DNA of 20,097 nucleotides from a virus. The notes below the pieces were generated by a model. That model had not been told where the DNA came from. It ran no database searches and worked only from the letters and a program-made list of their open reading frames with translations. The translations under genes were made by a program, and so were the position numbers. The stretch is from the IMG/VR virus record IMGVR_UViG_3300031643_000023, positions 1 through 20,097 of that record. The stretch is one strand, 5' to 3'. Below are positions 13,679-20,093 of this stretch, piece after piece; within the stretch, counting starts at the first letter, position 1, and each line of letters starts with the position of its first letter.

Positions 13679-14116
13679 ATGGGGACTAGTGGAAAAGCGC
13701 ATGGTAAGAGTTTAGTCTTTAAGCTCGATACCCAGGCCGGAGCGGCCAAGGATATCTCGGCATATGTCCGCTCAGTTGACGGGCTTCCTGGCGAGAAGGA
13801 GATGGGCGATGTTACGGCCGGGGGGGCAACGGGGTACTCCCAGTTGCCCGGATTGCAGAAGGCGGATATCAGCCTCGAATGTGTATTCGATGATACTTCT
13901 GAGTCTGCTTACGATGTGGTCAAGGACTTCTTGTCTGATTCCGATACCCGCTCTTTTGAGTATGGGCCCGCAGGGAGCACCTCTGGCTATGCCAAGATCA
14001 CCGGGGAATGCCGGATCAAGAAGGTATCCTTGCCCGCCAAGGTGACGGACCCGCTTATCTTCACCATCGACTTGGTGGTCGACGGTGCCATCACTATCAC
14101 CACTTACCCAGCATAG
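13679..14116 (+). CDS. Second tail tube-like protein, paralogue
   Basis: A 145-residue protein with TTAGGAGGTAACAAA before the ATG. Its core (DISAYVRSVDGLPG, GATGYSQLPGLQKA, DISLECVFDD) aligns with residues ~18-64 of the preceding product; in a 21-residue block 12 positions are identical. The end (YAKITGECRIKKVSLPAKVTDPLIFTIDLVVDG) is typical of the closing strands of the tail tube fold in siphovirus major tail proteins. It lacks the extra C-terminal beta domain. The position immediately before the tail chaperone genes is the classic place of the major tail protein, so this may be the main tube subunit. Confidence 0.75.
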   Translation: MGTSGKAHGKSLVFKLDTQAGAAKDISAYVRSVDGLPGEKEMGDVTAGGATGYSQLPGLQKADISLECVFDDTSESAYDVVKDFLSDSDTRSFEYGPAGSTSGYAKITGECRIKKVSLPAKVTDPLIFTIDLVVDGAITITTYPA

Positions 14117-14136
14117 ATTATTTATCGAAAAATAAA
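14117..14136. repeat. AT-rich palindrome, copy 4
   Basis: ATTATTTATCGAAAAATAAA starts directly after the TAG of the second tail tube gene. It differs from copy 2 mainly in the centre (ATCGA for CTCAA). Arms TTATTT and AAATAA are kept. The ribosome binding site AAAAAGGAG of the next gene follows. Confidence 0.55.
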
Positions 14137-14148
14137 AAAGGAGATGTC

Positions 14149-14493
14149 ATGGGTAAATACTTTATTGGTGCGGAAACAGCAAGGCTGGAATTCCCGGACG
14201 GCAACTGGGTCGATGTCAAAGAGGAGCTGTCGCAGGCCGATCACGATTATGTCGTCAATGAGATGGGCAGAGCCGAGGCGGTGGGGAAGCAGGCAAAGTT
14301 CACTATGACCCTCGGCAAACTGGCGCTCCTGGAGAAATACGTCGTAGCGTGGTCATTCAAAGATGACAAGGAGAAACCGGTGCCGGTCAGCAGAGACACG
14401 GTTTCCAACCTCCGGCAGAAGTACCGGGTTAAGATCCTGGAGGAGATCGACCAGCTGAGTAACAAGGCTACGGAGTTTGTCTCAAAAAACTGA
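14149..14493 (+). CDS. Tail assembly chaperone (gpG-like)
   Basis: The start is ATG 14149, behind AAAAAGGAGATGTC; upstream in-frame starts lie within the tail tube gene. The 114-residue product (GKYFIGAETARLEFPDGNWVD, ADHDYVVNEMGRAEA, KLALLEKYVVAWSFKDD) has the pattern of the short tail assembly chaperones that precede the tape measure gene. These bind the tape measure during tail assembly and are not in the virion. The last codons are TCA AAA AAC TGA, placing an A AAA AAC slip site directly at the stop, so part of the product should be extended by frameshifting. Confidence 0.85.
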   Translation: MGKYFIGAETARLEFPDGNWVDVKEELSQADHDYVVNEMGRAEAVGKQAKFTMTLGKLALLEKYVVAWSFKDDKEKPVPVSRDTVSNLRQKYRVKILEEIDQLSNKATEFVSKN

Positions 14494-14732
14494 CCGAGGG
14501 CATTCATCTAGGGCTTCTTTCGAATCTCCTCTATGGAGATGATAAGGCTCCCCTGGACCTGGAGAGTGCCAGGCGATTCAAGAGATTTCAGATAATGCGC
14601 GCGATGGGCTGGGATCCCCTGCAGTACAGCAGCGCCCCGGCGCATATTGTTGCCGAGGTCGAGATGTTCCTTAATACGATAGAGAGATACATGGATCTGG
14701 CGAAGCAGAAGGTGAGTGATGGCAGAGCCTGA
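14149..14732 (+). CDS. Frameshifted chaperone fusion (gpG-T-like)
   Basis: A -1 slip on A AAA AAC (14484-14490), just before the TGA at 14491-14493, brings ribosomes into a frame that stays open to TGA 14730-14732. The fusion keeps all 114 residues of the short form and adds 80: LTEGIHLGLLSNLLYGDD, then a helical segment with FKRFQIMRAMGWDP, and VEMFLNTIERYMDLAKQKVSDGRA. The extension has no credible start of its own, yet fills the whole gap up to the tape measure start, as in lambda and other siphoviruses. ORF finders that need a single frame miss it. It should bind both the tape measure and the tube protein. Confidence 0.82.
14484..14490 (+). promoter_or_regulatory. Programmed -1 frameshift site A AAA AAC
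   Basis: The heptamer fits X XXY YYZ in the correct phase (tcA AAA AAC), with the zero-frame stop TGA as the very next codon. A small inverted repeat (ATCTCC...GGAGAT, around 14524-14540) lies downstream but further off than usual stimulators. Confidence 0.85.
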
Positions 14733-16341
14733 ACTTAGTGTACTCCTTAAGCTAAAAGACGAGGCGACCTCCGGGCTGAAGAAGTTCGGGAAGGTTGCCG
14801 GCGGAGCACTGGCAGGCCTGGGTGTGGCCGCCATCGGCATGGGTGTGGCCAGCATGAAAATGGCCGCAGACTTCGAGGGATCGATGCGAGAGGTCAACAC
14901 CATGCTCAACCTCTCCGAAGGCGACTTCGCATCTCTGAATGATCAAGTAAATAACCTGTCCAAGGAGGTGGGGATTTCCGGGGGTGAGCTCGCCGGTGCT
15001 TTGTATCAGGCTGTATCGGCCGGCGTCCCTGCCGCCCAGGCTATGGACACTCTGAAGATAGCCGCCCAGGCGGCGGTCGGAGGTGTTACCGATACCGAGA
15101 CGGCTATGGACGGGCTAACCACGGTCATGAATGCTTTCAAGATTCCGGCAACCGATGCGGGTCATATCGCCGATGTCATGTTCACTACCGTCAAGGGTGG
15201 TAAGACCACCATGGAGGAGCTGTCGGCATCGATGTTTAACGTAGCGCCTCTGGCGGCCGCTGCCGGCATTCAATTCGAAGAGGTTTCCGCTGCCATCGCT
15301 ACGGTTACCAAACAGGGTGTTCCCACCACCGTGGCCACTACTCAGCTTAGAGCTGCAATCCAGGCTATGATCAAGCCGACTGCAGACATGAAAACTATGT
15401 TAGATAGCCTGGGGTATTCCTCCGGAAGCGCGATGATCCAGGAGCAGGGTTTGGCCGGGAGCCTTAATATTCTCAGCGGCGCCACCGAGGGCAATCAGGA
15501 ACTTCTCGGTAAGATGTTCGGCTCGGTGGAGGGGCTCGGTGCTGTCCTCGGTCTTACCGGAGCGAATGCAGAAACCTTCGCCGGTGATCTCGCCTCAGTC
15601 CAGGACGCCGCCGGATCCAGCATGGCTGCTTATGATGAGATCAACAAGGGGACGGGGCGAACTTTCGAGAAATTGAAGGTGCAGCTCGAGGCGGTCATGG
15701 TGCAGCTGGGGACAGGGCTTCTGCCACTGCTAACGCCTTTGACGGATGCCTTCGAGAAGCTGATATCATCCCTGCCTATAGATGAGATTAGCCAGCTGCT
15801 TTCGGAGCTGCTGCCTCCGCTGATTGATATTATCGTCGACCTCATGAACGTGATCCCCGTCGACATGGCACTGAAATTTGTTACCTCGGTACTCAAGCCG
15901 ACGATAACCCTCCTTCAGGCGATAATGACTATTGTCCACCCGCTCCTGACTCTCCTCGAGCCGATATTCCTTATTTTAACAAAGGTCATGGAGATACTCA
16001 CGCCGGTCATTGAAGGCCTGGCCTGGGTGATCGAGAACTTCGTCGGCGGTCCTGTCGGCGCCATCACCAGCTGGATAGGCGAGGGGATCGGCGCTCTCTT
16101 CGGCGGCGCCAGCGGCGCCATCGTTACAAAGCCGACACTGTCTATGATTGGAGAGAATGGCCCGGAGGCTTTAATCCCGCTCTCGGGCGCACCCGGCGCA
16201 TCTCCGCTCGGCGGCGGCGGGCCTGTCTATGTAACTGTCAATGTAGCCGGCTCGGTTATCGCGGAGCGAGACCTGGCGGAGACGGTCAGGAGGGAGCTGC
16301 TCCTGCTTAAAAATCGAAACTACTCGACGGGGTTGGCATGA
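14719..16341 (+). CDS. Tail tape measure protein
   Basis: A 540-residue tape measure of the TP901/PhageMin_Tail type; it sets tail length and guides DNA ejection. Visible are an N-terminal Gly/Ala-rich amphipathic segment (KVAGGALAGLGVAAIGMGVA, residues ~25-44), the family core (FEGSMREVNTMLNLSEGDF, ELAGALYQAVSAGVPAAQAMDTL, ATAMD-type helices to about 320), a hydrophobic membrane-like stretch at about 335-450 (LLPPLIDIIVDLMNVIPVDM, VHPLLTLLEPIFLILTKV), and the C-terminal IGENGPEALIPLSG motif of tape measures. The chain is fairly short for the family, implying a tail near 80 nm at the usual ~0.15 nm per residue. ATG 14719 is chosen; GTG 14716 would add one residue. It overlaps the frameshift product by 14 bases. 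Confidence 0.92.
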   Translation: MAEPELSVLLKLKDEATSGLKKFGKVAGGALAGLGVAAIGMGVASMKMAADFEGSMREVNTMLNLSEGDFASLNDQVNNLSKEVGISGGELAGALYQAVSAGVPAAQAMDTLKIAAQAAVGGVTDTETAMDGLTTVMNAFKIPATDAGHIADVMFTTVKGGKTTMEELSASMFNVAPLAAAAGIQFEEVSAAIATVTKQGVPTTVATTQLRAAIQAMIKPTADMKTMLDSLGYSSGSAMIQEQGLAGSLNILSGATEGNQELLGKMFGSVEGLGAVLGLTGANAETFAGDLASVQDAAGSSMAAYDEINKGTGRTFEKLKVQLEAVMVQLGTGLLPLLTPLTDAFEKLISSLPIDEISQLLSELLPPLIDIIVDLMNVIPVDMALKFVTSVLKPTITLLQAIMTIVHPLLTLLEPIFLILTKVMEILTPVIEGLAWVIENFVGGPVGAITSWIGEGIGALFGGASGAIVTKPTLSMIGENGPEALIPLSGAPGASPLGGGGPVYVTVNVAGSVIAERDLAETVRRELLLLKNRNYSTGLA

Positions 16342-17528
16342 GCATCCCGACGCCTATAGTAAGGATCGCTTTCAGCAGCGCCCCATTTGCTGACACTCCT
16401 TCATGGGAAGATGTGTCGAGCTCGGTGGTATCCGTGGCCATAAAGCGCGGCCGGCAGCATGAGCTGGGCCGCATGGAGGCGGGGACGGCCACCGTCGTGC
16501 TTATGAATACCTCCGGGGATTTCTGGCCTGATAACACCGGAGGTTCGTATTACCCAAACGTTAAGCCGCTGAAGCGAATTAATATCAGGGTAACTTATGA
16601 TGAGGCAACCTACGACCTCTATACCGGCTTTATCGAGGACTGGGCACCCGACTTTATTTTGAAACCTATCATGGGGCCGGTGATGGTGGTGACCTGCACC
16701 ACTCTCATCGAGAATCTATCGCGGCTATTTCTGAACGATCCCACTGGCTATTCGCAGGAATTGAGCGGTACCCGGGTGGGCAATGTCCTCGACGACCTGG
16801 GCTGGCCCGCCGGTAATAGAGACATCGACGCCGGCCAGAGTCTCATGCAGGCAACAGGCGAACTTATTAATATCTGCTCTATGGATCACCTCTTCGATGT
16901 CCAGCTCTCCGAGCTAGGCATCTTCTTCATGGCCGGCGATGGCGACGTCCAGTTCCAGGACAGACATGCGCGGCTCAAATCACCTTATACCACCTCCCAG
17001 GCTATATTCGGTGATGACTCCGGAGAGATGGGATATCACCGGCTTGCCCTCGCCTACGGCAATCAATATATCCTGAACGATATCAGGATCACCCGGGAAG
17101 GCGGTGTGGAGCAGGTAGCCACGGATGCGACGAGCCAGACTAACTACGGCAAGCGCGGTCTCCCCCGGACTGGCCTACTTATGACCGCCGATACCGAGGC
17201 TCTCAGCCAGGCGCAGTATCTCCTGAAGCAATATAAAGACCCCGCCCTCCGCGTGAAGAGCGTTACTACCCGGCCCGGCGGTGATGAGGCGAATCTCTAT
17301 CCGAAAGTGTTCGGCTATGACATCTCGACTCGCATTACCATGAGGCTCAATCAGGCCTCGCTTGACGGCGATTATCATATCGAAGGCGTCAACCTATCCT
17401 GGGCAGCTGTCAATGCCTGGGGGTGGGAGGGCAAATGGGAGCTCTCCAGCGCCGACAGCCAGCAGTATTGGGCAATAGGCGTGGCCGGCTTTGGTGAAAT
17501 CGGGGAGACTACCTATGTCGCTTACTAG
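16338..17528 (+). CDS. Minor tail / tail hub protein
   Basis: A 396-residue protein coupled to the tape measure by an ATGA overlap. Its position right after the tape measure and its beta-rich sequence (VVSVAIKRGRQHELGRMEAGTATV, TYDLYTGFIEDWAPDF, LTRITMRLNQASLDGDYHIEGVNLSW-like C-terminal part) fit the minor tail or hub proteins that follow the tape measure in many siphoviruses, which form the tail tip base and combine distal tail and hub folds. Residues ~75-85 NTSGDFWPDN and the final WGWEGKWELSSAD are recurrent in this group as I remember it. No catalytic motif is evident. Confidence 0.75.
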   Translation: MSIPTPIVRIAFSSAPFADTPSWEDVSSSVVSVAIKRGRQHELGRMEAGTATVVLMNTSGDFWPDNTGGSYYPNVKPLKRINIRVTYDEATYDLYTGFIEDWAPDFILKPIMGPVMVVTCTTLIENLSRLFLNDPTGYSQELSGTRVGNVLDDLGWPAGNRDIDAGQSLMQATGELINICSMDHLFDVQLSELGIFFMAGDGDVQFQDRHARLKSPYTTSQAIFGDDSGEMGYHRLALAYGNQYILNDIRITREGGVEQVATDATSQTNYGKRGLPRTGLLMTADTEALSQAQYLLKQYKDPALRVKSVTTRPGGDEANLYPKVFGYDISTRITMRLNQASLDGDYHIEGVNLSWAAVNAWGWEGKWELSSADSQQYWAIGVAGFGEIGETTYVAY

Positions 17529-17537
17529 AGGAGTTCT

Positions 17538-17969
17538 ATGATTACAGCCAATATCTTTTTTAACAGAATCCGCGGACCATACCAGCCCAAGATTGGGAGC
17601 TGGGAACCGTATCGGCAGCTGGTCTTAATCCCGGAGCTGGCGGCTAAAGGCCTGGCCGAGCAGGGCTATGACGAAGAGAGCCCGCCCCTGCAGGCCTACG
17701 TCAATCACGGCCACTGGCGGGTCAAGTGCGAATGCGGCAGCACTGAGTTTGCCTGGGAGGAGGGCTGGTTCCTCTGCCGGGCATGCCTCAATGGAGCATA
17801 TAAGCACAAATACCGCCGGGCCATCTTCCCGAAGAACCGGGCAAAGATAGAGGAGCTGCTGGCCAAGCGGCCGCTGCCTAACCGGAACTGGTATCCCGGG
17901 GAGGCTTTGACCCAGCTCAAGAAGGAGAATAAAGACCATGAAGAGGAGATGCTAGAATGGCCTGGGTAG
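17538..17969 (+). CDS. Zinc-ribbon protein of tail region
   Basis: A 143-residue protein with GAGGAG before its ATG. Cys64, Cys66, Cys80 and Cys83 (KCECGS and LCRACL) form a CxC-x13-CxxC zinc ribbon. The segment after it, IFPKNRAKIEELLAKRPLPNRNWYPGE followed by LTQLKKENKDH, matches a pattern I recall in small zinc-binding proteins near the tail-tip genes of many phages; their function is not established. It may be a structural zinc module in the tail tip or an assembly factor. Its final codons overlap the next gene by 13 bases. Confidence 0.7.
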   Translation: MITANIFFNRIRGPYQPKIGSWEPYRQLVLIPELAAKGLAEQGYDEESPPLQAYVNHGHWRVKCECGSTEFAWEEGWFLCRACLNGAYKHKYRRAIFPKNRAKIEELLAKRPLPNRNWYPGEALTQLKKENKDHEEEMLEWPG

Positions 17970-18367
17970 CGGGAGCAGATGTCAGCACAGGGCAGCTGAT
18001 AACAGCCGCTCAATGGAATAACTACATGGGGACAAGCGGTAGCCTAACATATTTGAAGGGGCAGACGGATAGGCTGGATAACCTTACCCATTCGGAACCT
18101 TCAAGGGCTTTAGATACCATTTACCATAATACCACTGGGAAGATAAAATTCGTGACTCTTCAAGTTTTCTGTAGTGGCACCGAAAGTGTAAAGATTTTTG
18201 TGGGTTCAGCTACCCCACCTACAACATTCTTAGGTTATATCTCTACTAACGGTGATATTGTTAATCTCATGGCTACTTTCCCAGTTTTACCTGATTACTA
18301 TTACAAAGCCGAGATATTTGCCGGTGCTCCCACTATTCAGGAATGGCACGAGTGGGATTTGCATTAA
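17957..18367 (+). CDS. Short tail-tip or fibre protein
   Basis: A 136-residue protein with GAGGAG at 17943-17948 before the ATG. The N-terminus (VSTGQLITAAQWNNYMGTSGSLTYLKGQ) is the kind of short attachment segment found at the start of phage tail fibres. The rest is a single beta-rich domain (KFVTLQVFCSGTESVKIFVGS, TFLGYISTNGDIVNL, YYYKAEIFAG) ending in HEWDLH, plausible as a receptor-binding jelly-roll. From about 18050 the DNA becomes AT-richer than the upstream tail genes, suggesting the tip domain has been swapped in. This would be the host-range part, though the protein is small for a full fibre. Confidence 0.65.
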   Translation: MAWVAGADVSTGQLITAAQWNNYMGTSGSLTYLKGQTDRLDNLTHSEPSRALDTIYHNTTGKIKFVTLQVFCSGTESVKIFVGSATPPTTFLGYISTNGDIVNLMATFPVLPDYYYKAEIFAGAPTIQEWHEWDLH

Positions 18368-18374
18368 TTAGCGA

Positions 18375-18405
18375 AAAGCCTTAGATTCAGTCTAATATAG
18401 CAAAT
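18375..18405. terminator. Weak bidirectional terminator candidate between convergent genes
   Basis: TTAGA-TTCAG-TCTAA at 18382-18396 is a 5-bp stem between the tail-tip gene and the convergent reverse gene. On the minus strand it overlaps the end of the gene and is followed by GGCTTTTC. The stem is short and AT-rich, so function is doubtful. Confidence 0.25.
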
Positions 18406-18986
18406 TTGTTCTTGGCATACTTCGTATTCTTCGCCCAGACAACATCTGAGGGGAATGTATGCTCTATCCCCTCGGGTATTTTGTCAGTCGTACCTAAAAG
18501 CATAATCCTATCATTATTAGGTTCGATGAGGTAGCTCTCAACAATCCCGTCCTCGCATTCTACCCAAGCTGTGTTCATTCGATGGACATTACCCCACCAG
18601 AGTGTACTATGTATCCAATAGCCATCATCCATAGCATTTTGGGTAAGAGTAATAGAAAAATCTTCGCAGTCAAATTCATGTATAGTATATTCCAACTCAT
18701 CTGTCTTGTCTTCGGCAAGAAAGGCTTGTAGCTCCTCCAGGCTCTTAAAGTTGCGGAGCTTGTCTGAATAAGAGATAGCCAGTTCCTGCTTTAGTTCCTG
18801 TATCTCATCCAAGGCAGAAGCATAATCCTTCTCTAAACCGGCTAACTCAGTTTGCAAAGAAACATTACTCGTGCAGGCTTCGGCAATTCCTGTCTCTTTT
18901 AGTCTGAGTTGGTTAGCCAGTAAACCTACAAGGCAGACCAAAATAACCAGTGAGCCTATAGTTAAAAATCTGGCTAGAGTTTTCAT
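18387..18986 (-). CDS. Membrane-anchored transglutaminase/papain-like protein (moron)
   Basis: The only reverse-strand gene, 199 residues, with AAGGAGG five bases before its ATG and its own promoter. Residues ~8-27 are a membrane anchor or signal segment, with no lipobox at Cys18. Residues ~40-75 are coiled-coil-like (LQTELAGLEKDYASALDEIQ). Residues ~100-160 resemble a transglutaminase/papain-fold protease: Cys107 in FDCEDF, His135 in NVHRMNTAW, and E155/N158/D159 in YLIEPNND, the order Cys-His-acid expected of a catalytic triad. Such C-x-D-F...H...IEP proteins occur in anaerobic bacteria and their phages. The product would sit outside the membrane and could alter wall, envelope proteins or phage entry, all inferred. 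Orientation, own promoter and AT-rich bases mark it as a moron, likely expressed outside the lytic cycle. Confidence 0.75.
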   Translation of the reverse strand: MKTLARFLTIGSLVILVCLVGLLANQLRLKETGIAEACTSNVSLQTELAGLEKDYASALDEIQELKQELAISYSDKLRNFKSLEELQAFLAEDKTDELEYTIHEFDCEDFSITLTQNAMDDGYWIHSTLWWGNVHRMNTAWVECEDGIVESYLIEPNNDRIMLLGTTDKIPEGIEHTFPSDVVWAKNTKYAKNKFAILD

Positions 18987-19013
18987 AACGGCCTCCTTAT
19001 TTATGTAATTGAT

Positions 19014-19042
19014 ATATTAGAGTTTCAAGGATATTCTGTCAA
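19014..19042 (-). promoter_or_regulatory. Sigma70-type promoter for the reverse gene
   Basis: Read on the minus strand, TTGACA (19042-19037) is followed after exactly 17 bases by TAATAT (19019-19014). The -35 is perfect and the -10 matches 4 of 6. Transcription would start near 19007, leaving a leader of about 20 bases with the AAGGAGG ribosome binding site at 18998-18992. Its -35 borders the ribosome binding site of the + strand gene at 19057, so the two may interfere. Confidence 0.7.
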
Positions 19043-19056
19043 GAGGAGAAGGGCAA

Positions 19057-19350
19057 GTGAACTGGTTAGGTGAATTTTATCAGTGGTTTTGGTTCCATAC
19101 CGAATTTTGGCTGACGCCGGTTAACCGGCGTCCCTATACTTTTATAATGAGGGACTGGGTATTTACCCACTCAGTATTGGCTTCTGTTCTAGTCTTCCTG
19201 TTTTACGCAGGCATGATTATCCTTTCTATCTGGCATGGGACAGCCAGCACTATTACTACCTCGGTAGGTAGTTTCCTCTTAGCTCACCTTGTTTGGGGAA
19301 GCGCATGGATTGAACACCAGCAGGAGTATCCCGAATATTTAGGAGACTGA
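19057..19350 (+). CDS. Small membrane protein, two predicted spans
   Basis: A 97-residue protein starting at GTG behind GAGGAGAAGGG. An aromatic-rich N-terminus (EFYQWFWFHTEFWLTP) precedes two hydrophobic spans at about 38-58 (HSVLASVLVFLFYAGMIILSI) and 64-82 (TITTSVGSFLLAHLVWGSAW), ending in an acidic tail. The two-span size fits a holin, and the location after the tail genes is where lysis genes normally lie, but no holin family is recognised. It is the first of four closely packed small membrane-protein genes. Confidence 0.65.
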   Translation: MNWLGEFYQWFWFHTEFWLTPVNRRPYTFIMRDWVFTHSVLASVLVFLFYAGMIILSIWHGTASTITTSVGSFLLAHLVWGSAWIEHQQEYPEYLGD

Positions 19351-19351
19351 A

Positions 19352-19540
19352 ATGAGAGATATATTGGCGTTATTATACTTACTCTTATTTCTCCCAGCTT
19401 GGTTTGTTGCTATGATTTATGTAGCCTGTACCTATCCACTAAGCACATTTGAGATGTTAGGAATAGGTACAATCAATGGTGTCTTTTTAGCTTGCTTTAA
19501 GGATATGTGGCAGTTCTATTTCCGCAAGAAGGAATCATGA
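19352..19540 (+). CDS. Small membrane protein, holin-like
   Basis: A 62-residue protein one base after the previous stop, with GGAGACTGAA before its ATG. Two hydrophobic spans, about 4-26 (ILALLYLLLFLPAWFVAMIYV) and 34-52 (MLGIGTINGVFLACFKDMW), and a basic C-terminal end (FRKKES) give the shape of a small class II holin. No family is recognised. Its TGA overlaps the next ATG (ATGA at 19537-19540). Confidence 0.6.
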   Translation: MRDILALLYLLLFLPAWFVAMIYVACTYPLSTFEMLGIGTINGVFLACFKDMWQFYFRKKES

Positions 19541-19662
19541 CCCTCCTAGCCCAGCTCTTTATCGGCTTCCTAACAGTCTTTATAGCAACAATAATCTCCC
19601 TGGTAGCTTTCTGCCTGGTTCTGCACCTTATTATATCGCTGATTGAATGGGGGAAATTATGA
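19537..19662 (+). CDS. 41-residue single-span membrane peptide
   Basis: A short reading frame (MTLLAQLFIGFLTVFIATII continuing to LIEWGKL) fitted exactly between its neighbours: ATGA overlaps at both ends (19537-19540 and 19659-19662) and AAGGAATC before the start. The sequence is one hydrophobic helix of about 30 residues with a short polar end. The double coupling argues that it is translated. It may be a holin regulator, a small pinholin-like peptide or an accessory membrane subunit. Confidence 0.6.
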   Translation: MTLLAQLFIGFLTVFIATIISLVAFCLVLHLIISLIEWGKL

Positions 19663-19973
19663 TAGTAGAAGTAGCCTCACTAGCCACAAGCGGATTAGTA
19701 GCAATCGGTTTAATTGTGACCTGGGTACACAATGGGAGAACTCAGGCGGAACGTGACATAGATATAGCAGAGAAGCAGACCCAGCGTGACCAGGTTTTAG
19801 CCAGCAATCAAAAAACTATTTTAAGGCGGCTTGATGATGAGGATACCGGCCTCTCTGCTCTGAATAACAAAATCCAGTCCTTTAACTTACATTGTGCTAA
19901 GACGAGCACCGGATTAAACGGGCGGATAACTGCCACCGAGAGGGAGATTAAAGAACTCAAGCATCAACCCTGA
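19659..19973 (+). CDS. Membrane-anchored coiled-coil protein of the lysis-like cluster
   Basis: ATG 19659 is preferred over ATG 19647: GGGGGAA at 19649-19655 is well spaced before it, and it overlaps the previous stop as ATGA. The 104-residue protein has one N-terminal span (residues ~3-22, VEVASLATSGLVAIGLIVTW) followed by a long polar helical region (RTQAERDIDIAEKQTQRDQV to REIKELKHQP) with heptad-like spacing and one Cys. This is the build of XhlA-like holin accessories or of spanin-like and phage-membrane tethers. No endolysin is visible before the window ends. Confidence 0.62.
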   Translation: MIVEVASLATSGLVAIGLIVTWVHNGRTQAERDIDIAEKQTQRDQVLASNQKTILRRLDDEDTGLSALNNKIQSFNLHCAKTSTGLNGRITATEREIKELKHQP

Positions 19974-20038
19974 TACCCCCCATAAGCCCTCAGATGGCAA
20001 ATAACAGGCTTTAACAATTAAATAAGGGTAATTCCATT

Positions 20039-20093
20039 GGGGAGAGTTGGAACACACCGATATTAAGGTCGGGATAGGTCGCCAGCTCTCCCC
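20039..20093 (+). ncRNA. Structured element at the right end of the window
   Basis: GGGGAGAGTTGG (20039-20050) pairs with CCAGCTCTCCCC (20082-20093), a 12-bp stem with one G-T wobble. Inside its 31-base loop CCGA (20057-20060) pairs with TCGG (20069-20072). It lies in the gene-free stretch 19974-20097. No T-run is visible before the window ends, so it is not clearly a terminator. It is too short for a tRNA and matches no riboswitch I know. It recalls the GC stem at 625-668 in general design but not in sequence. Confidence 0.45.

Noticed and set aside
19009-19037. A + strand promoter TTGATA-17-TATTCT for the membrane-protein genes
   Set aside because: Spacing is right but the -10 is poor and the implied transcript start would fall within the ribosome binding site at 19043-19053; the minus-strand promoter in the same bases is better.
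20039-20093. A possible tRNA gene in the terminal stem
   Set aside because: Only about 55 bases, no T-arm GGTTCRAAT-like sequence and no anticodon arm of the right size.
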